NCBI RefSeq assembly: GCF_024666595.1
Contig: NZ_CP088296.1
Location: forward strand, 3,276,501 to 3,340,500
Direction of reading: 5' to 3'
DNA from: Sphingomonas sp. J315
Lineage (GTDB): Bacteria > Pseudomonadota > Alphaproteobacteria > Sphingomonadales > Sphingomonadaceae
Length of the DNA: 64,000 nucleotides
Position numbers and translations under genes: made by a program. Position 1 is the stretch's first letter. The number at the start of each line of letters is the position of its first letter. The notes beneath the pieces are model-generated. The model saw only the letters and a program-made list of their open reading frames with translations. It had not been told where the DNA came from and searched no databases. Of the stretch, positions 30,623-38,725 are shown one piece after another.

Positions 30623-31618
30623 TCGGCGCTGCGCACTGCATATCGCAATCGAGCATTTCCCCTTCATCGCGCCGTTCCGCATCGCGGGCTATGAGTTCGA
30701 CGGGCAGGACGTCGTCGTGGTCACGCTGACCGATGGCGAACATGTCGGACGCGGCGAGGCGTCGGGCGTCTATTATCTCGACGAAACCCCCGACCGGATG
30801 ATCGCGCAGATCAACGCGCAGCGCGACCTGATCGAACGGGGGTCAGCCGCGAGGGGCTGCGCGCGGCGATGTCGCCGGGCGGCGCGCGCAACGCGGTCGA
30901 TGCGGCGCTGTGGGATCTGGAGGCGAAGCGCAGCGGCCAGCCGGTGTGGCAGCTTGCCGGCCGTGCCGCACCCCGGCCCCTCGCCACCACCTTCACGCTC
31001 AGCGCGGACGACCCCGACGCAATGGCGGGCCGAGCCGCGTCCTATGCCGATGTCCCGCATATCAAGATCAAGCTGACCGGCGACCTGCCGCTCGATAGCG
31101 CCCGGGTGCGCGCGATCCGCGCGGCGCGGCCCGATGCGTGGCTGGGGGTCGATGGCAACCAGGGGTTTGTGCGGAAGGATCTGGTGCCGCTGATCCGCAT
31201 GTTGGCAAAAGAGCGGGTCGCGCTCCTGGAACAGCCGGTGCGGCGCGGGCGCGAGGCCGATCTCGACGGCATCAAATGCGCGATTCCGGTCGCGGCGGAC
31301 GAAAGCGTGCTGACGGCCGGGGACATCCCGCGCCTCGTCGGGCGGTTTAGCGTCGTCAATATCAAGCTCGACAAGTGCGGCGGCCTGACCGAGGCGTTGG
31401 CGATGGCTGATGCCGCCCGGCTGCATGGCCTCGACGTGATGGTCGGCAACATGGTCGGATCGAGCCTTGCAATGGCCCCGGCCTTCATCCTCGGGCAGCG
31501 CTGCGACATCGTCGATCTCGACGGCCCGATCTTTCTGGAGCGTGATCGCGAACCGTCGGTGAGCTATGTCGGCGGTCAGGCGTCGTGCCCACCCGAACTA
31601 TGGGGCTGGCCAGCATGA
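30615..31618 (+). CDS. dipeptide epimerase (apparent frameshift)
   Basis: An enolase-superfamily enzyme of the L-Ala-D/L-Glu epimerase type, which inverts the alpha-carbon of one residue in a dipeptide. Catalytic lysine motif HIKIKLTGD, metal ligands in LGVDGNQGF, ALLEQPV and AADESVLTAGD, and second lysine NIKLDKCGG are all present. The N-terminal cap (about 1-75) is separated by a frame break at 30838-30842, where one G is missing from a run of five. Repaired length is about 334 residues. It overlaps DUF1611 by eight bases and the D-aminoacylase-like gene by four. With the dipeptidases it may let the cell use D-residue dipeptides. Confidence 0.9.
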
Positions 31619-33234
31619 AATGGTCGCGGTTCGCATGGGGTGGCGCGGCGATGCTGCTGCTCGGCGCGGCACCGGTCCCGGCCTATGACATCGTCATCCG
31701 GGGCGGGCGCGTACTCGACGGGGCGGGGAATCCCTGGGTCCGCGCCGATATCGGCATCAAGGACGGCAGGATCGCCCGGATCGGTCATATCGCCGCGCGG
31801 GGCGCAAAGGAGATCGATGCCACCGGTCGCTATGTTGCCCCCGGCTTTATCGACATGATGGACCAGTCGGGCAGCGTGCTGCTCATCCACGGCGCGGCGG
31901 AGAACAAGCTGCGCATGGGGGTGACCACGCTGATCGGCGGGGAAGGGGGCACACCGGTCCCGGCGGACGCGATCCCGCGCTATTTCGACGACCTCGCGAC
32001 GCGCGGCATCGCGGTCAATTTCGGCACCTATTACAGCGCGACACAGGCGCGGGTCGCCGTGATGGGCGATGGCGCAGGCACCCCGACCCCGGCCCAGCTC
32101 GACGCGATGCGTGCGCTGGTCGATCGTGCGATGCGGGCCGGGGCGTTCGGAATCAGCACTGCGCTGATGTACCCGCCCGACCGTTTCCACGCGACCGAGG
32201 ATTTGGTCGCGCTCGCCAAGGTCGCGGCGCGCTGCGGCGGCTTTTACGCGACCCACGTGCGCGACGAGAGCGCGCGTCTGCTGGACAGCGTCGACGAGGC
32301 GATCCGGATCGGAGAGGACAGCGGGGCCAAGGTCGAAATTTTCCATCTGAAGGCCGCCTATGCTCCCGGCTGGGGTACGCTGATGCCCCAAGCCATCGCT
32401 CGCATCGCCGCAGCGCGCGATCGGGGGGTGGATGTCGCGGCCGACCTCTACCCCTACACCGCCGCCGGCACCGGGCTTGAGGGGACCGTGCCGGGCCATG
32501 TCTTTGCTGGAGGGTTCGAGGCGGGCCTCGCGAAACTGCGCGACCCCTCGCTGCGCGCCGGGTTGAAGCGCGATGCCGCTGCCGGATCGATCCCCAGCTG
32601 GTCGAGCCTGGTCGAGGCGGCGGGCGGGTGGCAGAACATCGTCCTTGCCAATTCGCATCAGCCGCAGACCGCTCGCTTTCACGGCAAGAACTTCGTCGAG
32701 ATCGGCGCGGCGCTGAACAAGGATCCTGCGGACGCGGCATGGGACATCATGCTCGCCGCGCTGCCCGAACGCGCGTTCGCCCTCTACTTCGTGATGGATG
32801 AAACCGACATCGACGCCGCGATCCGTCAGCCCTGGATCAGCATCGGCAGCGACGGCGCGGCAGCCGCAGTGCTGGGCGAGCTTGACGGGATGGGCCTGCC
32901 GCATCCGCGCTCCTATGGCACCTTCGCCCGAGTGCTCGCCGATTATGTCCGGAAGCGGGGCGTGCTGTCGCTGGAGGATGCGGTGCGCAAAATGACCTCC
33001 TGGCCCGCGCTGCGCATGGGCCTGTCCGACCGTGGGCTGTTGCGCGAAGGGCTGCGCGCCGATGTGATCGTGTTCGATGCCGATGCGGTCGAGGATCATG
33101 CGAGCTGGACCGCGCCGATGCGACCCGCCACCGGCATCGCTGACGTCATCGTCAACGGTGTCCTGACGCTGGATCAGGGGCGGCATACCGGCGCACGGGC
33201 GGGGATGGTGCTGCGTCACCGGTGCGGGACATGA
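31615..33234 (+). CDS. N-acyl-D-amino-acid deacylase-like amidohydrolase
   Basis: A 539-residue secreted amidohydrolase of the D-aminoacylase group: signal peptide (MLLLGAAPVPA), YDIVIRGGRVLDGAGNPWV, FYATHVRDESARLL (metal His), KVEIFHLKAAYAPG (metal His) and SIGSDGAA (Asp). The usual HxH after PGFID is replaced by PGFIDMMDQSG, and the metal cysteine region reads TTLIGGEGGTP. I recall a subfamily with FIDM-x-x-QS here, so this is likely a real variant. The start overlaps the epimerase stop (ATGA). It probably frees amino acids from N-acyl-D-amino acids or D-peptides in the periplasm. Confidence 0.86.
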   Translation: MKWSRFAWGGAAMLLLGAAPVPAYDIVIRGGRVLDGAGNPWVRADIGIKDGRIARIGHIAARGAKEIDATGRYVAPGFIDMMDQSGSVLLIHGAAENKLRMGVTTLIGGEGGTPVPADAIPRYFDDLATRGIAVNFGTYYSATQARVAVMGDGAGTPTPAQLDAMRALVDRAMRAGAFGISTALMYPPDRFHATEDLVALAKVAARCGGFYATHVRDESARLLDSVDEAIRIGEDSGAKVEIFHLKAAYAPGWGTLMPQAIARIAAARDRGVDVAADLYPYTAAGTGLEGTVPGHVFAGGFEAGLAKLRDPSLRAGLKRDAAAGSIPSWSSLVEAAGGWQNIVLANSHQPQTARFHGKNFVEIGAALNKDPADAAWDIMLAALPERAFALYFVMDETDIDAAIRQPWISIGSDGAAAAVLGELDGMGLPHPRSYGTFARVLADYVRKRGVLSLEDAVRKMTSWPALRMGLSDRGLLREGLRADVIVFDADAVEDHASWTAPMRPATGIADVIVNGVLTLDQGRHTGARAGMVLRHRCGT

Positions 33235-33713
33235 GATCCGAGCCGCTCGACTCGATCGACGTTCGGATTCTCGCGACGCTTGCGCGTGATGGCCGGATCA
33301 GCAAGGTCGACCTCGCAGCGGACATCGGCCTCTCGCCGACCCCCTGTGCGGTCCGGATCGAGAAGCTTGAAGCTGCAGGACATATTCGCGGCTATCATGC
33401 CGATCTCGACATCGAACGACTCGGCAATCTCAGCCAGTTCATCGTCATGGCCAGCGTCCGGGACTCCACGCCGGAAAAGACCGCGCAGTTTGAAGCGATT
33501 CTTGCCGCCACCCCGAACATCGTCTCCTGCGACGCCGTGTCCGGGGCAGCCGACTACATGATGCGGATCTTCGCACGCAACGTGCGCCATTATCACGAGA
33601 CGATGGCACCGTTCCTCGCGATGGAGATCGATTATACGACCTATCCGGTTTCAAAGGCCGTCAAGGATCGCACCGGTCTCGATCTCCAGCAATTGCTCGG
33701 CGTTCAGTACTAG
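33231..33713 (+). CDS. Lrp/AsnC-family regulator B
   Basis: A 160-residue Lrp/AsnC protein: HTH (SIDVRILATLARDGRISKVD, LAADIGLSPTPCAVRIEKLE) and RAM domain (FIVMASVRDSTPEKTAQFEA). It overlaps the D-aminoacylase-like stop by four bases (ATGA), so it is co-transcribed with and probably senses a product of that operon. It is a paralogue of the gene at 29023. A GTG nine bases upstream is a less likely start. Confidence 0.92.
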   Translation: MRSEPLDSIDVRILATLARDGRISKVDLAADIGLSPTPCAVRIEKLEAAGHIRGYHADLDIERLGNLSQFIVMASVRDSTPEKTAQFEAILAATPNIVSCDAVSGAADYMMRIFARNVRHYHETMAPFLAMEIDYTTYPVSKAVKDRTGLDLQQLLGVQY

Positions 33714-33755
33714 GATGTGTCGGTGCCGGTCAGCTGGGCCCTCGGAATCGTCCGA

Positions 33756-34436
33756 TCAGTCTTCGTACTGGAGATATGCCAACGCCATTGTCGACAGCTC
33801 CGACTTCAAGGTGTTCCAGATCGCGTCGTCCGCCGATTCCGCCGTGGAGCCGAGGCCGAACTGGCGTGCGGCGGTGGCGAAGACGATGCGGAAGACCGAA
33901 TGAGCACGGCGCTCGGGGTCCTTCGACCGGATCTCGTCGCGAAAGGTCAGGATCGCCCCTGCCGACAAGTCGGCCGATCGCTGTGCGGTTTCCTTGCCTG
34001 GCTCGGACACTGCCGGGTCGATTGATGCGCGTTGCATGATTGTTCGCAGCAACTGCGCGTGGTCCGACAGAAAGTCGCTATATCCGTCGACATAGCGTGG
34101 CATGAATTCGGACAGTGAGCTCGACTGGGCAAGAATCCCTTCGATCAGCTCACGTTCCTTCTCGACGATGGCCTGTAGTTCCTCTGCGATCACCGCATGG
34201 AGCAGCCGGTCCTTGCTCTCGAAGCGCAGATAGATCGAACCGATCGACACCGCGCCACGATCGCTGACGTCCTGCAAGGTGAAGTCCTCGCTCCCCCGCT
34301 CCAGCATCAGCGCCTTGGTGGCATCGAGCATTCGCCGGAACGAAGCAAGGCTGCGCCCCTGACGAGGCTGGCGGCTGAGCGCGCTCGCGGCGAGCGTTTC
34401 GGTGAGCGACGGGGTGGGACTTGACATGCCGGGCAT
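33756..34436 (-). CDS. TetR/AcrR-family regulator 2
   Basis: A repressor candidate of about 226 residues. The HTH occupies about residues 25-72 (RRMLDATKALMLERGSEDFT, LQDVSDRGAVSIGSIYLRFE); a helical C-terminal domain follows. The start may be ATG 34436 or 34427; no clear ribosome site decides. It is divergent from the LLM monooxygenase gene, and a TAGAA-N6-TTCTA-like site lies in the 73-base gap. The same site heads four other units up to 56.7 kb, so I propose this gene as master regulator of the glycoside locus. The effector is unknown. Confidence 0.9.
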   Translation of the reverse strand: MPGMSSPTPSLTETLAASALSRQPRQGRSLASFRRMLDATKALMLERGSEDFTLQDVSDRGAVSIGSIYLRFESKDRLLHAVIAEELQAIVEKERELIEGILAQSSSLSEFMPRYVDGYSDFLSDHAQLLRTIMQRASIDPAVSEPGKETAQRSADLSAGAILTFRDEIRSKDPERRAHSVFRIVFATAARQFGLGSTAESADDAIWNTLKSELSTMALAYLQYED

Positions 34437-34451
34437 AAGGGATATCAAAAT

Positions 34452-34467
34452 AGGAACGTCAATTCTA
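34452..34467. promoter_or_regulatory. type-2 operator, tetR2/LLM gap
   Basis: AGGAACGTCAATTCTA matches TAGAA-N6-TTCTA with mismatches in the left half only (GAA-N6-TTC core intact). It lies between the divergent TetR 2 and LLM genes. Confidence 0.55.
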
Positions 34468-34509
34468 ATTTAGACAACAGCGAAGATTCTGATTCGCGGG
34501 GGAGAGGTC

Positions 34510-35622
34510 ATGCGGTTCTCGGTGTTTCTCAATGCTCGGTCGATGCGCCCGGAAGACGACCGGAAGCTGATGCACGACCTGGAGCGGCACGCGACGCTGG
34601 CGCGTGATCTGGGCTTCGACGCGGTGTTCATGCCCGACCATCATTTCAACGGGTATATGCCGCTGGCGAGCGACAGCTTCATCTTCGCCGCCTATCTGGC
34701 CGCGAAGCTGCCCGAGCTGCATTACGGCTTTTCGGTGGTGTCGGTGCCGCTGCACCACCCGGTGCGGTTCGTGGAGCGGATCAATTTGCTCGACCAGTTG
34801 ACCGACGGAAAGCTGCTCGTCGGTGTCGGCAGCGGAACGACGCCCGAGGAGATGATCGGCTTCGGCGTCAACTACAAGGATGCCGGCGCGATTTCGGAAC
34901 GCAATCTTGCGCTCGCTGAGGAGCTCTGGGCGAAACGGATGGAGGATCCGGCGGTCGTGATCGACAATGGGCCGCACCAGGGCAAGGTGCTCCAGCGGAT
35001 CGCGCCGGCATCCTACACGCCGGGTCATGCTCGGCTGATGCCGGTGGCGATGAAGGAATCGAGCGCACGGCGTGCGGCGACGCATGGCTGGCCGGCCTTC
35101 ATCCCGGCCTTCACCCCGCCAAATATCGGCGGAACCGAGCCGTTCACCCATGTGAAGAAATATTTCGACGTCTATCGCGGGATGCTCGACGCAGCCGGGC
35201 ACGATGCCGCGACGATCGCGTCGGCGCTCGACTGGACGACGCATACCTATCAGGCGGTGCATGTCGCCGAGACCGACGAGCAGGCGCGCGACGAGTTGAT
35301 GGTGATCCTGCGCCACTATCAGGACGCGATCGAGCGCGAGGCCGAGTTCAACGCACGCGCCGAATCCGACGACGCCAACCGCAAGACTGATCGCACCCCC
35401 AACGCGCTGACCGACGACTGGATCGGCACCTGGTGCCTCTATGGATCGCCCGAAACGGTGATCGAGCATTTGAAGCCCTATGAGCAGCTCGGTATCGGCA
35501 ACATCCTCTGCGGGACATTGACTGGCCCGCTGACCGATGAGCGACTGCGGCTGGGCAACCAGACGCTCGACCTGTTGTCGCGCAAGGTGATGCCGGCATT
35601 CGGCGGAGGCCGAAAGGCATGA
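34510..35622 (+). CDS. LLM-class flavin-dependent monooxygenase
   Basis: A 370-residue bacterial luciferase-like monooxygenase that uses reduced FMN and oxygen. The TIM-barrel signals are MRFSVFLNARSMRPEDDR, LGFDAVFMPDHHFNGYMP, HHPVRFVERINLLDQLTDGK and VGVGSGTTPEEMIGFGV. It overlaps the FMN reductase by four bases, forming a two-component system. Neighbours point to oxidation of an aglycone or other part of a glycoside; the substrate is not predictable. Confidence 0.9.
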   Translation: MRFSVFLNARSMRPEDDRKLMHDLERHATLARDLGFDAVFMPDHHFNGYMPLASDSFIFAAYLAAKLPELHYGFSVVSVPLHHPVRFVERINLLDQLTDGKLLVGVGSGTTPEEMIGFGVNYKDAGAISERNLALAEELWAKRMEDPAVVIDNGPHQGKVLQRIAPASYTPGHARLMPVAMKESSARRAATHGWPAFIPAFTPPNIGGTEPFTHVKKYFDVYRGMLDAAGHDAATIASALDWTTHTYQAVHVAETDEQARDELMVILRHYQDAIEREAEFNARAESDDANRKTDRTPNALTDDWIGTWCLYGSPETVIEHLKPYEQLGIGNILCGTLTGPLTDERLRLGNQTLDLLSRKVMPAFGGGRKA

Positions 35623-36185
35623 CCCGGGTCGTCGGCATTGGCGGGACGCTGCGTGAGGGCTCGTCGAGCGAGCGGCTGGTGCGCGCGACGCTCGATCGTT
35701 GCGCCGCGCGCGGGGCGCAGGTGCAGATGTTCGACGGCCCGTTCCTGGCACAGCTGCCGCATTATGATCCGGGCGCGCCGATCCGCAACCAGGCCGAGCG
35801 CGCGCTGGTCGATGGTGTCCGCACGGCGGACGCGCTCGTGATCGCGTCGCCCGGCTATCACGGCGGCATTTCCGGACTGGTCAAGAATGCCATCGATCTG
35901 CTGGAGGAACTGGCGCGCGACGACCGCCCTTATTTCGACGGACGTCCGGTCGGGTTGATCGTGTCGGCAGCGGGGTGGCAGGCGACCGGAGTGACGCTGT
36001 CGGCGTTGCGCGGCGTGGTGCATGCGATGCGCGGCTGGCCGACCCCGCTCGGCATCGCGGTGAACTCTGTCGAGCAGCGTCCGTTCGATGCTGACGGCGC
36101 GCTCGTCGACGCCGCCATCGCCGCTCAGATCGACATGCTTGCGGGCCAGTTGGTCGCCCCGGTCGGTGTCACCACGGCCGCTTGA
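35619..36185 (+). CDS. NAD(P)H-dependent FMN reductase
   Basis: A 188-residue flavodoxin-fold reductase: phosphate-binding GIGGTLREGSSSERL, SPGYHGGISGLVKNAIDLL (the SP-YHG-SG-LKN signature) and PVGLIVSAAGWQATG. It supplies FMNH2 to the coupled LLM monooxygenase, whose stop it overlaps (ATGA). It is complete and cytoplasmic. The next transcription unit begins at the type-2 operator 19 bases downstream. Confidence 0.92.
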   Translation: MTRVVGIGGTLREGSSSERLVRATLDRCAARGAQVQMFDGPFLAQLPHYDPGAPIRNQAERALVDGVRTADALVIASPGYHGGISGLVKNAIDLLEELARDDRPYFDGRPVGLIVSAAGWQATGVTLSALRGVVHAMRGWPTPLGIAVNSVEQRPFDADGALVDAAIAAQIDMLAGQLVAPVGVTTAA

Positions 36186-36203
36186 CTTCGTTTTTAAATG
36201 AAT

Positions 36204-36219
36204 TAGAATACCAGTTCTA
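36204..36219. promoter_or_regulatory. type-2 operator upstream of TonB receptor 2
   Basis: TAGAATACCAGTTCTA is an exact TAGAA-N6-TTCTA palindrome, 45 bases before the TonB receptor start and just after the FMN reductase stop. Confidence 0.75.
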
Positions 36220-36263
36220 TTTACTTCAGATGCGGGATCACCCGCGCAGAGTGAGGGAGGGGA

Positions 36264-38603
36264 ATGATGCGTAAGCTCATGTTCAAGTCGTGCCTGTTTG
36301 CTGGAACCGCGATGATGGCCGTCGCGCCCGCTGCGGCCCAGGTCGTACAGACCGCCGAAGACGAAATCGTCGTTACCGCGCAGAACCGCAGCGAAAGCGT
36401 TCAGGACGTTCCGATCGCGATCAACGTCGTGTCGGGGGAGGCGCTGGCCGAAGCCGGTGTTACCGACCTGCGCGAGCTCGATCGCGTCGCTGCGGGCATC
36501 CAGATCACGCAGGATCAGCAGAACACCTATGTCGCGGTGCGCGGCATCGGCACCGCCAGCAATAACGAGACCCAGGACACTTCGGTCACGATCAACATCG
36601 ACGGCGAGTACATCAACCGCACCACGGTGCTGAACGCCGCGATCTTCGACCTTGAGCGGGTCGAGGTGCTGCGCGGGCCGCAGGGCACGCTCTATGGCCG
36701 CAATGCTACCGCCGGCGCCGTGAACTTCATCACCCGCAAGCCGGGCAATGTGTTCGGCGCCAATGGCTCGGCCAGCTATGGCAATTACGATCAGGTCATC
36801 CTGAATGCCGGCGTCGACCTGCCGATTTCGGATGGGATCGCGATCCGCGCGTCGGGTATCTATTCCAACCGTGGCAAGGGCTATACCTTCCACCCCAACG
36901 CCGCCACGCTGCGCACCACCAACCCGCTGGCGGGCAAGCCGTTCGTGCCTAATTATCTCGACCGCAGCGGCGCGCAGGACATGAAGGCCGGGCGTCTTTC
37001 ACTGCGGCTGGAGCCGACCAACAATCTGACGGTCGATGCGGCGGTCGAATATGTCGACTCCTACGCGCTGCTCGAAAACTATGTCTCGGTGAACCTGCTG
37101 GCCGCGGCCAACGCGCCTGGCGCGGGGTGCGCACTGAACGGGTTCGTCGATATTGCGCCGCTGATCGCGGGATCGCAGTGCTTCCCGCAGAACACCAACT
37201 TCCTCGCCAATGTCGATCGCCACAACTACAACGCGCCGAACTCCGGCGTCGGTTTTCAGTCGATGGAGTCGCTCGCGCTGCGTGGCCGCATCGCATATGA
37301 CATGGGCCCGGCGACGCTGACCTATATCGGCGGCTATCGCTCCACCGACACGATCGACCAGCCCACGCTCCCGCCGAGCTATGTGTTCCTCGATTTCGGG
37401 ACGAACGTCGAAACGCACAGCCACGAGCTGCGCCTGAACGGCGAAGCGGGCAAGATCCTCTATCAGGTCGGCGGCTTCTATTATCAGGAAGAGTTGAACA
37501 CGACGCGCGGCCTGCACAGCCCGCTGATCGGTCCGCTCGGCGGCTATATCAACTTCTTCCGCCGCGCGCCGGTGCTCAGCAAGAGCTGGTCGGTGTTCGG
37601 CCAGGTCGATGTGCCGATCACCGATCAGCTGACCGTCCAGGGTGGCATCCGCTACACCAAGGGTGACCGCGAGGCCGTGTTCATCAACTATCCGTTCACC
37701 GCCAACGTCGGCCCGGTGCAGTTGACCACCACCCCGGCACCGACGGTCCTCAACCTCGCCCAGTCGGAAGACAATGTCAGCTGGCTGATCGGGCTGAACT
37801 ACAAGCCCACTTCCGACATGCTGCTCTATGCAAAGGTCAGCACCGGCTTCAAGGGCGGTGGCTTCGACGCGGTCGGCGATTACGGTCCCGAGACCAACAC
37901 CGCCTATGAGGCCGGCATGAAGCTCGACTTCGGCCCGAGCAGCCAGCATCGCTTCAACCTGTCGGCCTTCTATTACGACTATACCGGTCTGCAGAACGCG
38001 GTGTTGCTCGACAATGCGGTGGGCAGCCAGATCTTCAACGCAGGTAAGGCGACGATCTGGGGCGTCGAGGCGGAGTGGGACATCGAACTCAACAAGTTCA
38101 ACCGCTTCTATGGCAGCTTCAACTATCTGAACGCCAAGTTCGACGACCTGCTCGCCGCCTATGCCGTGGTCTGCGTCGGCTGCACGGCAACCAGTGTTGG
38201 CGATATCGATCCGGTCACGCCCGGCATCCAGCAGCCGAACCTGTCGGGCAACACGCCGCCGATGTCGCCCGAAGTCGTGATCACGGTCGGTTACGACCAC
38301 ATCTTCGACCTGGGCGAGGCCGGTACGCTGACCGCGACCGCTTTCTCGCGGTTCAAGAGCAAGTATTTCCTGACGATCTTCAACGAGCGGGACCTGGCGC
38401 AGAAGGCGTTCACCCAGACCGACTTCTCGCTGACCTATCGTCCGGAAGACCGGAAATTCTCGGTCGCCGCGTTCGTCCAGAATATCGAGAATGAGCGGCC
38501 GATGGTGTTCGGTGCCTTCGTTGCGGCGGGGCCGGACCGCGTGCTCAACGCGGGCTTCTCGCGCCCGCGCACCTATGGTGTCCGGGTCGGGTTCGACTTC
38601 TGA
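36264..38603 (+). CDS. TonB-dependent receptor (glycoside locus)
   Basis: A 779-residue outer-membrane receptor: signal peptide (FKSCLFAGTAMMAVAPAAAQ), TonB-box-like DEIVVTAQNRSESVQD, plug with VEVLRGPQGTLYGRNATAGA, and a beta-barrel ending YGVRVGFDF with the terminal Phe of outer-membrane proteins. GAGGGAGGGGA precedes tandem ATGs at 36264 and 36267. It follows a type-2 operator and precedes a sugar symporter and ThuA gene, so uptake of a glycoside is likely. A terminator follows but downstream genes on the same strand may still be partly co-transcribed. Confidence 0.94.
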   Translation: MMRKLMFKSCLFAGTAMMAVAPAAAQVVQTAEDEIVVTAQNRSESVQDVPIAINVVSGEALAEAGVTDLRELDRVAAGIQITQDQQNTYVAVRGIGTASNNETQDTSVTINIDGEYINRTTVLNAAIFDLERVEVLRGPQGTLYGRNATAGAVNFITRKPGNVFGANGSASYGNYDQVILNAGVDLPISDGIAIRASGIYSNRGKGYTFHPNAATLRTTNPLAGKPFVPNYLDRSGAQDMKAGRLSLRLEPTNNLTVDAAVEYVDSYALLENYVSVNLLAAANAPGAGCALNGFVDIAPLIAGSQCFPQNTNFLANVDRHNYNAPNSGVGFQSMESLALRGRIAYDMGPATLTYIGGYRSTDTIDQPTLPPSYVFLDFGTNVETHSHELRLNGEAGKILYQVGGFYYQEELNTTRGLHSPLIGPLGGYINFFRRAPVLSKSWSVFGQVDVPITDQLTVQGGIRYTKGDREAVFINYPFTANVGPVQLTTTPAPTVLNLAQSEDNVSWLIGLNYKPTSDMLLYAKVSTGFKGGGFDAVGDYGPETNTAYEAGMKLDFGPSSQHRFNLSAFYYDYTGLQNAVLLDNAVGSQIFNAGKATIWGVEAEWDIELNKFNRFYGSFNYLNAKFDDLLAAYAVVCVGCTATSVGDIDPVTPGIQQPNLSGNTPPMSPEVVITVGYDHIFDLGEAGTLTATAFSRFKSKYFLTIFNERDLAQKAFTQTDFSLTYRPEDRKFSVAAFVQNIENERPMVFGAFVAAGPDRVLNAGFSRPRTYGVRVGFDF

Positions 38604-38613
38604 GGCGATGATC

Positions 38614-38645
38614 GGGGGCGGTCCGTCAGGCCGCCCCTTTTTCTT
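38614..38645 (+). terminator. intrinsic terminator after TonB receptor 2
   Basis: GGGGCGG (38615-38621) pairs with CCGCCCC (38631-38637) around a nine-base loop, followed by TTTTTCTT. It lies 11 bases after the receptor stop and may attenuate expression of the symporter downstream. Confidence 0.85.
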
Positions 38646-38725
38646 GTACCGGGGAGCTGCCGTGACGCTTTTCACCTGTAGCGAATGGATCTTCGCTGAC
38701 GCAACTGAACTGAAGGCGGTGTCCC

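Noticed and set aside
31576..33219. 547-codon open frame on the minus strand
   Set aside because: It is the shadow of the D-aminoacylase-like gene, which has recognisable motifs, a signal peptide and operon overlaps.
36999..38675. 558-codon open frame on the minus strand
   Set aside because: It is antisense to TonB receptor 2 and shows no recognisable domain.
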